Positions 26,269 to 34,141 of a stretch of 34,141 nucleotides of DNA are shown here, piece by piece. The position numbers and the translations under genes were made by a program. Location of the stretch: the NCBI GenBank assembly GCA_025060555.1, contig JANXBC010000002.1, forward strand, positions 1-34,141, written 5' to 3'. The DNA comes from Candidatus Bipolaricaulota bacterium. GTDB taxonomy: Bacteria; Bipolaricaulota; Bipolaricaulia; Bipolaricaulales; Bipolaricaulaceae. The notes beneath the pieces are model-generated. The model was not told where the DNA came from and did no database searches. It saw only the letters and a list, made by a program, of their open reading frames with translations. The first letter of the stretch is position 1; each line of letters starts with the position of its first letter.

Positions 26269-26530
26269 TAGCCGGACCAAGCGGGAAGAGGAACTTCTGT
26301 CCGCGTGGCACAAAGGAGAAATACAACGAATGCCCGCCTTCGTCAAGGGGCACATTGCCTTGTGCAACCGTTATCGAAGGGGCCAGTGCTCTAGCCTTGG
26401 GCTATCAGGGGAGGTCGTTTCCCAAGGGCCGGCGCAGAGCCAAGAAAATGAAGAAGCCAAGGGGACCGAGGGGAAAAACAACCATTCTGGGACAACTTTT
26501 TTGCGCTAGCCCCTAGACATCCCGTAGGGG
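26237..26530 (-). ncRNA. Candidate structured RNA or leader in the asnA-like/dinB intergenic gap (family unknown, strand tentative)
   Basis: Stem pairs: 26510-26515/26525-26530; 26388-26392/26436-26440 enclosing 26395-26401/26421-26427; 26337-26342/26375-26380 enclosing 26350-26354/26361-26365; 26251-26257/26262-26268, followed on the minus strand by AATTTCCTTTCTTT. Confidence 0.4.
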
Positions 26531-26565
26531 TTGAGAGAGGGAAAAAGAGGTTTACGATTTTGTTG

Positions 26566-27714
26566 ATGCCACGGTGGATCTTGCATGTGGACATGGACGC
26601 ATTTTATGCCTCAGTAGAGGAACTGGATCATCCGGAGCTACGGGGTAAACCGGTGATTGTTGCGGGGCCAGAGCCGCGCGGAGTAGTGGCCACTGCTTCC
26701 TACGCCGCTCGCCAATTCGGGGTCCGCTCGGGCATGCCCACCACGCAAGCTAAACGGCTGTGCCCGCACGGCATATTCTTGCCGCCGCGCTTTGATCGCT
26801 ATGAGGAGATGGCGCAAAAGATTCGGGCCATCCTCAGCGAATACACACCCTTGGTGGAACCCGTGTCCTTGGACGAAGCTTTTTTGGATTTAAGCGGGAG
26901 TGAGCTTTTGTATGGCCCTCCGGAGAGGATCGCGGAGGAGATCCATATGCGTATCCCCAAGGAGACGAATCTTTCCTGCTCCGTGGGCGTTGGACCGAAT
27001 AAGCTTGTGGCCAAACTCGCCTCGGACGCAGCAAAGCCCGGCGGACTCAAGATCGTATATCCAGAAGAAGTGCAAAGCTTTCTAGATCAACTCCCTGTGG
27101 AGAAGCTATGGGGGGTGGGGCCGAAGACCGCTGCTCGCCTGGAGGAGAAAGGCGTGCGCACCGTGTATGACTTGCGGCAGGTTCCGCTGGGGCTTCTGCG
27201 TTCCTGGTTTGGCCCAAAGGGCGGGGAGGCTCTTTGGCAATTGGCACGCGGCCTCGATGAGACACCAGTGGTGCCGGTGCGGGAGAGCAAATCCCTCTCC
27301 CACGAGGTCACTTATGCGCAGGACATCTTTGCCAAAGAAAAGGTTGAGGCTGAATTGCGCCGGCTCGCGCTCTTGGTGGTGGATCGCTTGCGCGCCGAGC
27401 GCCTCCTAGCCCAGACGGTGCAGATCAAAGTGCGCTTCGCCGATTTCACTACGTGCACGCGCCAAACGAAGCTCCCAGAGCCCACCGACCAGGCCATGAT
27501 TGTGGCTGCGGAGGCTGTCGGACTACTTTCCCGTGTACAGATCCCGCCTGGGCAAGGTGTGCGGTTGTTGGGCGTAGGGGTAGCTGACCTCGTGCCCGCC
27601 ACGTTTAGACCCCTCCCCCTTTTCCTCGATCCCAAACTTGGGGACGTTTTGTGCGAGGTGCGCCAAAAGTTTGGAACTGACGCCCTCCGCCTTGGGAACT
27701 CTAGCTCCAAATAG
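26566..27714 (+). CDS. dinB: DNA polymerase IV (Y family)
   Basis: WILHVDMDAFYASVEELDHPELRGKPVIV, SYAARQFGVRSGMPTTQAKRLCP, VSLDEAFLDLSG, SCSVGVGPNKLVAKLASDAAKPGGL. Confidence 0.97.
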   Translation: MPRWILHVDMDAFYASVEELDHPELRGKPVIVAGPEPRGVVATASYAARQFGVRSGMPTTQAKRLCPHGIFLPPRFDRYEEMAQKIRAILSEYTPLVEPVSLDEAFLDLSGSELLYGPPERIAEEIHMRIPKETNLSCSVGVGPNKLVAKLASDAAKPGGLKIVYPEEVQSFLDQLPVEKLWGVGPKTAARLEEKGVRTVYDLRQVPLGLLRSWFGPKGGEALWQLARGLDETPVVPVRESKSLSHEVTYAQDIFAKEKVEAELRRLALLVVDRLRAERLLAQTVQIKVRFADFTTCTRQTKLPEPTDQAMIVAAEAVGLLSRVQIPPGQGVRLLGVGVADLVPATFRPLPLFLDPKLGDVLCEVRQKFGTDALRLGNSSSK

Positions 27715-27740
27715 CCGCGTGTGTTACCCTTTGCATTGCT

Positions 27741-28826
27741 ATGTTTCGCAAGCTCTTGAGCGTGGTCATCTGGGTGGTACCGGCGTTTGCGGTGAGTATT
27801 TGTCAATATCAAGCTCCAACAACAAACTTCTTGCGCGGAGACGCAAGTTTAAATTATCAATATTTTGAAGATCCCGCTACCCTTGGGCCGGACATAAGCA
27901 CGGGAAAATTCACGCTCGCGGGGGAGTGGTTAGTGGACTCCCCGGCGCGTGGTATTGGCCTTGTTTTTCAGGGGGATTTCACGTTTTACGGGCTTGCCTT
28001 GACCTCCGCGTTCACCCAACTTTCCGGTACCTTCCGGGAGTATCCCATTCCCGCTCTTTCTTACTTCGTCTTCGGTGGGGTAGAGGGGAGCGTGGACACC
28101 CGCTACACCCGGCCGCTGGTGGAGGCACGGGCGGGGGTAGGATATGGCCGTTTCACAGATGTGACCCCGCTTGTGCGGGCCCTTCGTATCGAGGAGAAAC
28201 TCCTTCAGCGGGGTACGCTCCTTGCCGCGCTCCGTGAAAGCACCCTCCTTGGGCTGGCTCAGGAAATTGGCCGCCAGCAAATGTATAGTTCCCTTTCCGA
28301 CCTCGCAGCCGCACTGGCCAAAATTCTCTCTGCGGAGATCGGGGTGAACTTGGATCCCCGCAGCATCCTCCTCATTGAAGAAGTTCTGAATGAAAAAGGG
28401 ATAGAGCGATATTGCGGCTGGACGGTGCAGTTCGGCTTGGGCTACGTCCTCAGCCGCCCCCAACCTGGCTCTGTTCTCACCTTTAACCTCTCCCTCCAGG
28501 CGGCGGTGAGCCCAGACCCCCGCGCCCAAATCCTTTTTAAATCAGATCTGTCCGCGCCGTATCAGGTGTTTGAGGAATATACACTAAATTTGAGCGCTTC
28601 CTACACTTATCGCCTAAATGAGGATACGCTTTTTTCCGCTCAGTACGCGCTGCGCCAAATAAAACCGCGTGGACAGGTCCCGGCCGGGACGCAAAGCGCT
28701 ACCTTTCAGCTCACTTTTGAACTGGGTGGCGCCACGGTGAGCCTGCAGGTGGGATTTTCCAAACTGGCTGAAGCCCGGGATTGGACGCAAGATCTGCGTA
28801 TCTCCGCAGGATGGCAACTTTGGTGA
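27741..28826 (+). CDS. Putative outer-membrane beta-barrel protein with signal peptide
   Basis: N-terminal signal-like [20 protein letters not shown]-terminal half of alternating-residue strands ([28 protein letters not shown]...[23 protein letters not shown]) ending in aromatic ISAGWQLW. Confidence 0.6.
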   Translation: MFRKLLSVVIWVVPAFAVSICQYQAPTTNFLRGDASLNYQYFEDPATLGPDISTGKFTLAGEWLVDSPARGIGLVFQGDFTFYGLALTSAFTQLSGTFREYPIPALSYFVFGGVEGSVDTRYTRPLVEARAGVGYGRFTDVTPLVRALRIEEKLLQRGTLLAALRESTLLGLAQEIGRQQMYSSLSDLAAALAKILSAEIGVNLDPRSILLIEEVLNEKGIERYCGWTVQFGLGYVLSRPQPGSVLTFNLSLQAAVSPDPRAQILFKSDLSAPYQVFEEYTLNLSASYTYRLNEDTLFSAQYALRQIKPRGQVPAGTQSATFQLTFELGGATVSLQVGFSKLAEARDWTQDLRISAGWQLW

Positions 28827-29032
28827 GGAAGATCATTGTCTTCCCGATCAGGATCTATCAACGTGTGATTTCCCCAGTTTTGCCGCATCGGTGCCGGTTT
28901 CACCCCACATGCTCGGAGTACGCGATAAGCGCAATCCTTCGCTATGGTCTGGTGCGGGGGGGATGGCTGAGCCTGCGGCGACTTCTGCGCTGTGGCCCTT
29001 GGGACCCTGGCGGCTACGACCCTCTCCCCTGA
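28811..29032 (+). CDS. yidD: Membrane protein insertion efficiency factor YidD
   Basis: [61 protein letters not shown]. Confidence 0.96.
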   Translation: MATLVRKIIVFPIRIYQRVISPVLPHRCRFHPTCSEYAISAILRYGLVRGGWLSLRRLLRCGPWDPGGYDPLP

Positions 29033-30177
29033 CGGAATTCCGCCTGTACCTTTTGGAAAACCTCGGGATCAGTCCAAAGCTCGATGCAAGTTGCGGCTAG
29101 TGCTTTCGCTGCTGCGATCATGGCTTGCCTTGCTCCCTCGCTCTTGGCCGCCGCGGCAAACTCCCGCGAGTGGCCGGGAATTTCCCCCACCCCGATGCGA
29201 ATGTAGGGGTGGATGGCCGGAACCTCCCAAGATACATCGCCCATATCCGTGGACCCCATCCACCCCTGCGGCTCCTCCGGAGGATAACCAAGCTCCCGAA
29301 GGTACTTGGCAAAGACCTGGGCCATCGTCTTATTTGGCCGAATTGCCTTGTATTCGTGGCCAACCTTCGTGAAGGTGAGGGATGCGCCTGTGGCCAACGC
29401 GGCTCCCTCGGCGCAACGCCTCAATTTTCCCACAAGTTCATCGCGATAGCTATTCTCCGCGGCGCGTACATAAAACAGGGCAGCAGCGTATTCCGGGACG
29501 ATGTTGGGTTTCACACCCCCGTGGGTGATTATCCCGTGGATCCTCGCGCCATCTTTGATATGTTGCCGAAGAGCATTGAGACCCACAAAGGTTTGGATCA
29601 CTGCATCCAACGCATTTATCCCCTTCTCTGGTTCAGAGGAAGCGTGCGCGGCCTTGCCATGGAACTCGATCTTCACTTCGGTTATAGCTAAGGAACCGCG
29701 GTCCACCACCGTTTGGTCTGAGGGATGGACCATCATTGCTGCGTCGATGTTCTTGAAGACCCCGGCCTGGATGAGCTTTATTTTCCCGCCGCCCCCTTCC
29801 TCGGCCGGGGTCCCGATCACAAAAAGTGTTCCCGGCAGCTTTTCTTTGAACGGCGCCAGTCCTAACGCTGCTCCCACGGCGATGCTGGCGATGAGATTAT
29901 GGCCACATGCGTGCCCAAGCTCAGGGAGTGCATCATATTCAGCAAGAATCGCGATGCGCGGGCCTGGCTTCTCTGCAGGATGCACGGCGCGAAATGCCGT
30001 GGGTAAACCACCTACCCCGCGTTCCACGCGAAAACCCCCGCGCTCCAGTGTCTCCGTGAGCCAAGCCACCGCTTTCTCTTCCTGAAACCCTAACTCCGGA
30101 TTGGCGTGGATACGCAAAGCTAAATCCCAAAGATCATTGGAAAGGGCATCGATTCTCTGCCAAACATCCGTCTTCAC
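29014..30177 (-). CDS. M20 family amidohydrolase/peptidase (AbgB-like)
   Basis: [93 protein letters not shown] 30177 overlaps the ctpA stop. Confidence 0.92.
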   Translation of the reverse strand: MKTDVWQRIDALSNDLWDLALRIHANPELGFQEEKAVAWLTETLERGGFRVERGVGGLPTAFRAVHPAEKPGPRIAILAEYDALPELGHACGHNLIASIAVGAALGLAPFKEKLPGTLFVIGTPAEEGGGGKIKLIQAGVFKNIDAAMMVHPSDQTVVDRGSLAITEVKIEFHGKAAHASSEPEKGINALDAVIQTFVGLNALRQHIKDGARIHGIITHGGVKPNIVPEYAAALFYVRAAENSYRDELVGKLRRCAEGAALATGASLTFTKVGHEYKAIRPNKTMAQVFAKYLRELGYPPEEPQGWMGSTDMGDVSWEVPAIHPYIRIGVGEIPGHSREFAAAAKSEGARQAMIAAAKALAATCIELWTDPEVFQKVQAEFRQGRGS

Positions 30178-31307
30178 TGCCCCACCCCCACGGGGACTTG
30201 TGACGCCAGCCACTCCAGCGCCGCCTTGAGGTCCAAATCCTCCTCGTCGCTCTTCCCTTCAGGAACAAAGATATCGGGGGTGAGCCCTACGTCGTGGACC
30301 TGGCGACCTTTAGGAGTAAGGTATTCCCCAGTGGTGAGCTTCAACATCCCACCATCGGGGAACCGGAGAACGATTTCCTGAATCAAACCTTTCCCGAAGG
30401 TTTTTCGACCGACGAGCACACCGACTTTGTAGTCCTGGATGGCTCCAGCCACGATCTCCGCCCCGGAAGCGGTGCCCTCGTTGACCAACACAGCCACGGG
30501 CACGTTAGGGAAGGAGTTGCCGCGGGAATTGTAGAGGCGTTCACCAAAGGAAGGGCCGCGCGTGCGCACAATCGGCCCGCGATCGATGAAGTAGCTTGCC
30601 ACCTCCACCGCGGAAGAAAGGAGCCCCCCCGGGTTGCTCCGCAGATCGAGGACGACCCCGCGCACCTCCTCCAGGGGGAAGGAAAAGAGGGCGCGGCCGA
30701 CCAAAGCGGGGGCTTCCTCATCAAACCGCAGTACCCGCACGTACCCAACCTTGTTTTCCGCAAGATACTCGGAGCGCACGGCCTCCACTTTGATGCGCGC
30801 CCGCACGATGGTGAGCGTCTCCACCTTCCCATCGGGATGGCGAACCTTGAGGGTCACGGGCGTGCCTTCAGGCCCGCGGATGTGCATGGAGGCCTGTTCC
30901 AAAGTCCAACCCTCCGTGGATTCCCCGTCCACCTCAAGGATCACATCGCCTGGCTGGATGCCCGCCTTTTCCGCCGGCGTATCCGGAAGAGGCGTGACCA
31001 CGGTGATCCAGCCCTTCCGGATGGTGATCTCAATGCCAACGCCCGTGTATTCGCCAGCCAAGCTTCGTTGCCACTCCTCATATTCCTCGGGGGTGAAGTA
31101 CGTGGAATAAGGGTCGCCCAAGCTTTGGACCATGCCACGGATGGCCCCTTGAATGAGCTGGGTATCGGTGACCTGATCTGCCCAAAGGTAGTAGTGGCGG
31201 ATCACGTCATAGACTTGGGAGAGGGGCTGGAAAATATCGGTGACTTGGCCGGCTCCGAAGCCAAGAACGCCCAACAACGCCAGTACAATTAAAAATTTGC
31301 GCATCAT
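30174..31307 (-). CDS. ctpA: S41 family C-terminal processing peptidase
   Basis: Signal peptide, PDZ (GIQPGDVILEVDGEST), VVLDLRSNPGGLLSSAVEVASYF, VNEGTASGAEIVAGAIQD, GRKTFGKGLIQEI. Confidence 0.95.
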   Translation of the reverse strand: MMRKFLIVLALLGVLGFGAGQVTDIFQPLSQVYDVIRHYYLWADQVTDTQLIQGAIRGMVQSLGDPYSTYFTPEEYEEWQRSLAGEYTGVGIEITIRKGWITVVTPLPDTPAEKAGIQPGDVILEVDGESTEGWTLEQASMHIRGPEGTPVTLKVRHPDGKVETLTIVRARIKVEAVRSEYLAENKVGYVRVLRFDEEAPALVGRALFSFPLEEVRGVVLDLRSNPGGLLSSAVEVASYFIDRGPIVRTRGPSFGERLYNSRGNSFPNVPVAVLVNEGTASGAEIVAGAIQDYKVGVLVGRKTFGKGLIQEIVLRFPDGGMLKLTTGEYLTPKGRQVHDVGLTPDIFVPEGKSDEEDLDLKAALEWLASQVPVGVGQ

Positions 31308-32386
31308 CTCACCCCGATGGCCCGGGCAAGTTCAAGGAACACCGGGTCCACCGGCTTGGGGCTCTGGGGAAGGGCCTCGCTTAAGGGCACGGCCACAATA
31401 TCGTGACCACGCAGGCCCACCATGACCCCGAATTTCCCGCGCAAAGCGAACTCCACCGCCGCGGCCCCAAAACGCGTGGCCAAAAGGCGATCGAACGGGG
31501 TGGCAATGCCACCGCGCTGGAGGTGCCCCAACACTACCACCCGGCACTCCATACCGCGTTCGCGCAGCCGATCCGCAAGCCAATAACCCACGCCGCCAAG
31601 TTGAACGTGGCCAAACGCATCCACGCGCCCTTCTTGCGCCACAGGCTTCCCGCCAAGCTCCAGCGGGCGCGCTCCCTCCGCAACTACGATTATGGAAAAC
31701 GTGCGGCCTCGGGCAAGCCTAGCTTCCACGCCCCGCAGCACCTCGTCCACAGAGAACGGCTCCTCGGGCACAAGGATCACGTCACCGCCACCGGCGATCC
31801 CCCCAAGGAGCGCGATCCATCCCGAATCCCGCCCCATCACCTCCACGATGAACACCCGATGATGGGACTGCGCGGTGGTATGTAGGCGGTCCAAAGCCTC
31901 GGTGACCACGGCCAACGCAGAATGGAAACCAAGACAATAATCGGTGCCCGCTACGTCGTTGTCGATGGTCTGAGGTATACCCACCACCTTCACCTTATAC
32001 CCCTCATAGAGCCGCCAGGCCACGCCCAACGTATCGTCCCCACCGATGGGGATGAGCGCGTCTATTTTGCGCTTGGCCAAGGTGTTGAGGATGCGCTCAA
32101 CCTTTTCCGTGGGCTCCCATACGGTCTTCCCGTCTTTCTGCACCTTGCGGAAGGGGTTGGTGCGAGAGGTACCGAGGATCGTGCCGCCTTGGGGAAGGAT
32201 GCCAGACACGCTGTCCAGGGTGAGGCTTACTGCGTCATCTTCAATTGGTCCGCGCCAGCCATCCCTGAAGCCTATGATCTCGATGTTTTCTTGTACGGCA
32301 CGCCGGACGATAGCCCGAATGCAGGCATTGATGCCCGAGGAATCCCCCCCACCCGTAAGGATACCGATCCTTTTCAGCTCAGCCAT
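31304..32386 (-). CDS. pfkA: 6-phosphofructokinase family, phosphoryl donor uncertain
   Basis: GILTGGGDSSGINACIRAIV, PIGGDDTLGVAWRL, VVGIPQTIDNDVAGTDYCLGF, EVMGRDSGWIAL, GHLQRGGIATPFDR. Confidence 0.93.
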   Translation of the reverse strand: MAELKRIGILTGGGDSSGINACIRAIVRRAVQENIEIIGFRDGWRGPIEDDAVSLTLDSVSGILPQGGTILGTSRTNPFRKVQKDGKTVWEPTEKVERILNTLAKRKIDALIPIGGDDTLGVAWRLYEGYKVKVVGIPQTIDNDVAGTDYCLGFHSALAVVTEALDRLHTTAQSHHRVFIVEVMGRDSGWIALLGGIAGGGDVILVPEEPFSVDEVLRGVEARLARGRTFSIIVVAEGARPLELGGKPVAQEGRVDAFGHVQLGGVGYWLADRLRERGMECRVVVLGHLQRGGIATPFDRLLATRFGAAAVEFALRGKFGVMVGLRGHDIVAVPLSEALPQSPKPVDPVFLELARAIGVR

Positions 32387-33377
32387 AAATTGACCTCCCT
32401 CCTGATCCGACTTGATCGATCATTTCCTCGGCCACCCGCTGGATGGCAACTTGGATCTCTTTGCCCAAAACACGGGGATCGAAGATCTTCTTATTTGGTG
32501 ACCATTGCGCGCCCTGGGCTTCGAACGTAATCGGGTCAAACGAAACGCCATCGGGCGGGACGATGTCCGTGCGGTGGGTGAGGTAAAAGGTAGCGGCGGT
32601 GCGGGCGTAAACATATTGGTAAGTCGTGTCTTTGTTCACTTTGCAAACCCCGGCGTCGACCAAAGCGCGCACCTGTTCAGCGGTTAGTCCGGAAGCCCCG
32701 TGCAGGACAAGTGGCCGCTCAAGCCCAGCTGACCTTAGTTTCTCGTCGATCTTCTTCGCCAAATCCACGCGCAGCTTCAGTTCCTTCCCCGCGGAAACGC
32801 CATGTTGCGTTCCCACAGAGACGGCCAAAAGATCTACCCCCGTTCTCTCCACGTACTCCACAGCCTCAGCAGGGTCAGTATAGAAAGCCTCATCTGAAAC
32901 GATCCCTTCCTCAGCTCCTTTTATGCGGCCAAGCTCCCCTTCCACCAAAACTCCATAAGGCCGAGCAAGCTCCACCACCCTCTTGGTGATGGCCACGTTT
33001 TCCTCAAATGGCCGATCGGAAGCATCGATCATCACTGAGGAACAAAGGCCTTCTTTCACGGCGGGCACGATGAAGGAGTCGATGGCATCCGGTGTCACAT
33101 GGTCGAGGTTAATGAAAACCCCGATTTGATAGTCTGCCGCGATCGCGCGCACATAGGAGAAAAGGGCGCGCAGGCCAGCTAAGGGCTTCCCGCCCCCGGC
33201 GAACTTGGCCGCGCCCTGCGAGATCTGCAGAAGAAGGTCGCTTCTTTTGGCGGCGTGCGCAGCCAAAATCCCTAAAAGCACGTTGGTTTCAGCGAAGTTG
33301 TTGGCCAAAAGTGCAAACTTTTCGCGTTTAGCCTTAACATAAACTTGAGCCAGCTCTTTCCCCCCAAGGAATGGCAT
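32379..33377 (-). CDS. fba: Class II fructose-bisphosphate aldolase
   Basis: FINLDHVTPDAIDSFI, VEGELGRIKGAEEG, LLAVSVGTQHGVSAG, LVLHGASGLTAEQV. ATG 33377 with SD GGAGGGGG. Confidence 0.92.
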   Translation of the reverse strand: MPFLGGKELAQVYVKAKREKFALLANNFAETNVLLGILAAHAAKRSDLLLQISQGAAKFAGGGKPLAGLRALFSYVRAIAADYQIGVFINLDHVTPDAIDSFIVPAVKEGLCSSVMIDASDRPFEENVAITKRVVELARPYGVLVEGELGRIKGAEEGIVSDEAFYTDPAEAVEYVERTGVDLLAVSVGTQHGVSAGKELKLRVDLAKKIDEKLRSAGLERPLVLHGASGLTAEQVRALVDAGVCKVNKDTTYQYVYARTAATFYLTHRTDIVPPDGVSFDPITFEAQGAQWSPNKKIFDPRVLGKEIQVAIQRVAEEMIDQVGSGGRSIYG

Positions 33378-33412
33378 ACCCCCTCCTTGAACTCCCGAAT
33401 GATACGCGCGAA

Positions 33413-34141
33413 CTACAGGGTTTCGAGGGCCCGGGGTGGTTCCCGCCCCAGGCTGCGCCAAGCCTGAATAAGATGGGATCGGAAGATCTTGCTAAAGTGC
33501 GGAGTAAGCGGCGTATGGTTACGAGAACTGCGCCACCAAAACCAGTCGCTCCCCTCCGCCACGTGCACGTGCGCCAAGGCCCGAGCTCGCCCATCGGGAT
33601 CCGGACACTCCTGGATGGCCGCGTGGGCCTCGGCCAGGGCCTGCCAGGCCCGGTTCTGCAGGGGCTCGCCGATCCAGGTGCGGAAGTCCGCGTCGATCCA
33701 GGAGCCCGACCAGAGGTCGAAAAGCTCCCGCTGCGGGCCAAACCGCGCGAGGTAGTCCCCCACGGAGGTGGGGCGGAAGCGCCGCTGCACCTCCTGGTAG
33801 AGCCGGAGGAGGAAGGGCCGGCCGTTTTGGGCGTAGTGATCCCAGGCGTTCTCCCCGTCCATGGCGATGAGCACGAGGGGCGGCGCCGAACCCCGCCAAT
33901 TCCGGGCCACCGCCGCTACCCGGGAAAGGAAGTCCTCCACCGCCGCCTCCACCGGCCACGCGCCGTAGGTGAAGCTGAGGAGGTTGGAAAGCACGGTGTC
34001 GCGGAAGACCACGAGGATCTCCTGGCCCGCGAGGCGCAGGCGCCAAGGCTGGTAGAGCTCCTCGGGCGCGGGCGGCCGGCCCAGGGTCCGGGCGAGGATC
34101 TCCCCGTCCGTGGCCACCCAGGCCACGCCCAAATCGGCCAG
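33413..34141 (-). CDS. Glycoside hydrolase family 57-like protein, C-terminal part (5' end outside window)
   Basis: LIAMDGENAWDHYAQNGRPFLLRLYQEVQ and VAEGSDWFWWRSSRNHTP, typical of GH57/COG1449; frame open to the window edge. Confidence 0.87.
   Translation of the reverse strand: MADLGVAWVATDGEILARTLGRPPAPEELYQPWRLRLAGQEILVVFRDTVLSNLLSFTYGAWPVEAAVEDFLSRVAAVARNWRGSAPPLVLIAMDGENAWDHYAQNGRPFLLRLYQEVQRRFRPTSVGDYLARFGPQRELFDLWSGSWIDADFRTWIGEPLQNRAWQALAEAHAAIQECPDPDGRARALAHVHVAEGSDWFWWRSSRNHTPLTPHFSKIFRSHLIQAWRSLGREPPRALETL

Noticed and set aside
26175-26560. tmRNA, RNase P RNA, SRP RNA or T-box identity for the structured gap
   Set aside because: None of the conserved core sequences I know for these families was visible on either strand; left as unknown.
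30294-31292. 332-aa plus-strand ORF antisense to ctpA
   Set aside because: Complete S41 peptidase motifs are on the other strand; long antisense frames are expected from codon bias.
1-34141. CRISPR arrays, transposases, phage genes, tRNA or rRNA
   Set aside because: No regularly spaced direct repeats, transposase/integrase motifs, tRNA cloverleaf signatures or rRNA sequence were recognised.
1-34141. An anti-phage defence system or secondary-metabolite cluster
   Set aside because: No nuclease, reverse transcriptase, STAND, NRPS/PKS or similar genes; content is mostly housekeeping and metabolic.

Overview
The window is 34,141 bp of compact, GC-rich bacterial chromosome, probably from a thermophile. 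Taxonomy cannot be fixed from sequence alone. I support about 33 protein genes and see no rRNA, tRNA, CRISPR array or transposon. Recognisable blocks, left to right: yicC-gmk-acpS; rpsA (six S1 domains); plsC-cmk-ispE; divergent hutI/hutH; era; a COG3375-like GNAT plus an N-acylamino-acid racemase/OSBS pair; deoC-recO; an orphan F-ATPase-epsilon-like protein next to fabF; a broken Gfo/Idh/MocA gene; an orphan pheS; a DUF362 ferredoxin; an M24 peptidase; a polyamine locus (bpsA, pyruvoyl arginine decarboxylase, deoxyhypusine-synthase-like, speD, speE, ureohydrolase); a GAF/PAS/GGDEF cyclase; an archaeal-type asparagine-synthetase/AsnRS paralog; dinB; a putative outer-membrane beta-barrel; yidD; an M20 amidohydrolase; ctpA; a phosphofructokinase with a mixed donor-site signature; a class II aldolase; and a GH57 fragment. 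The best leads are: (1) the six-gene polyamine locus, which combines branched-chain polyamine synthesis with a bacterial DHS-like enzyme; (2) a hairpin-rich leader before speD; (3) a ~385 bp structured intergenic region before dinB that matches no RNA family I recognise; (4) -10 boxes sitting 6-10 nt upstream of start codons at most first-of-operon genes, indicating widespread leaderless transcription.
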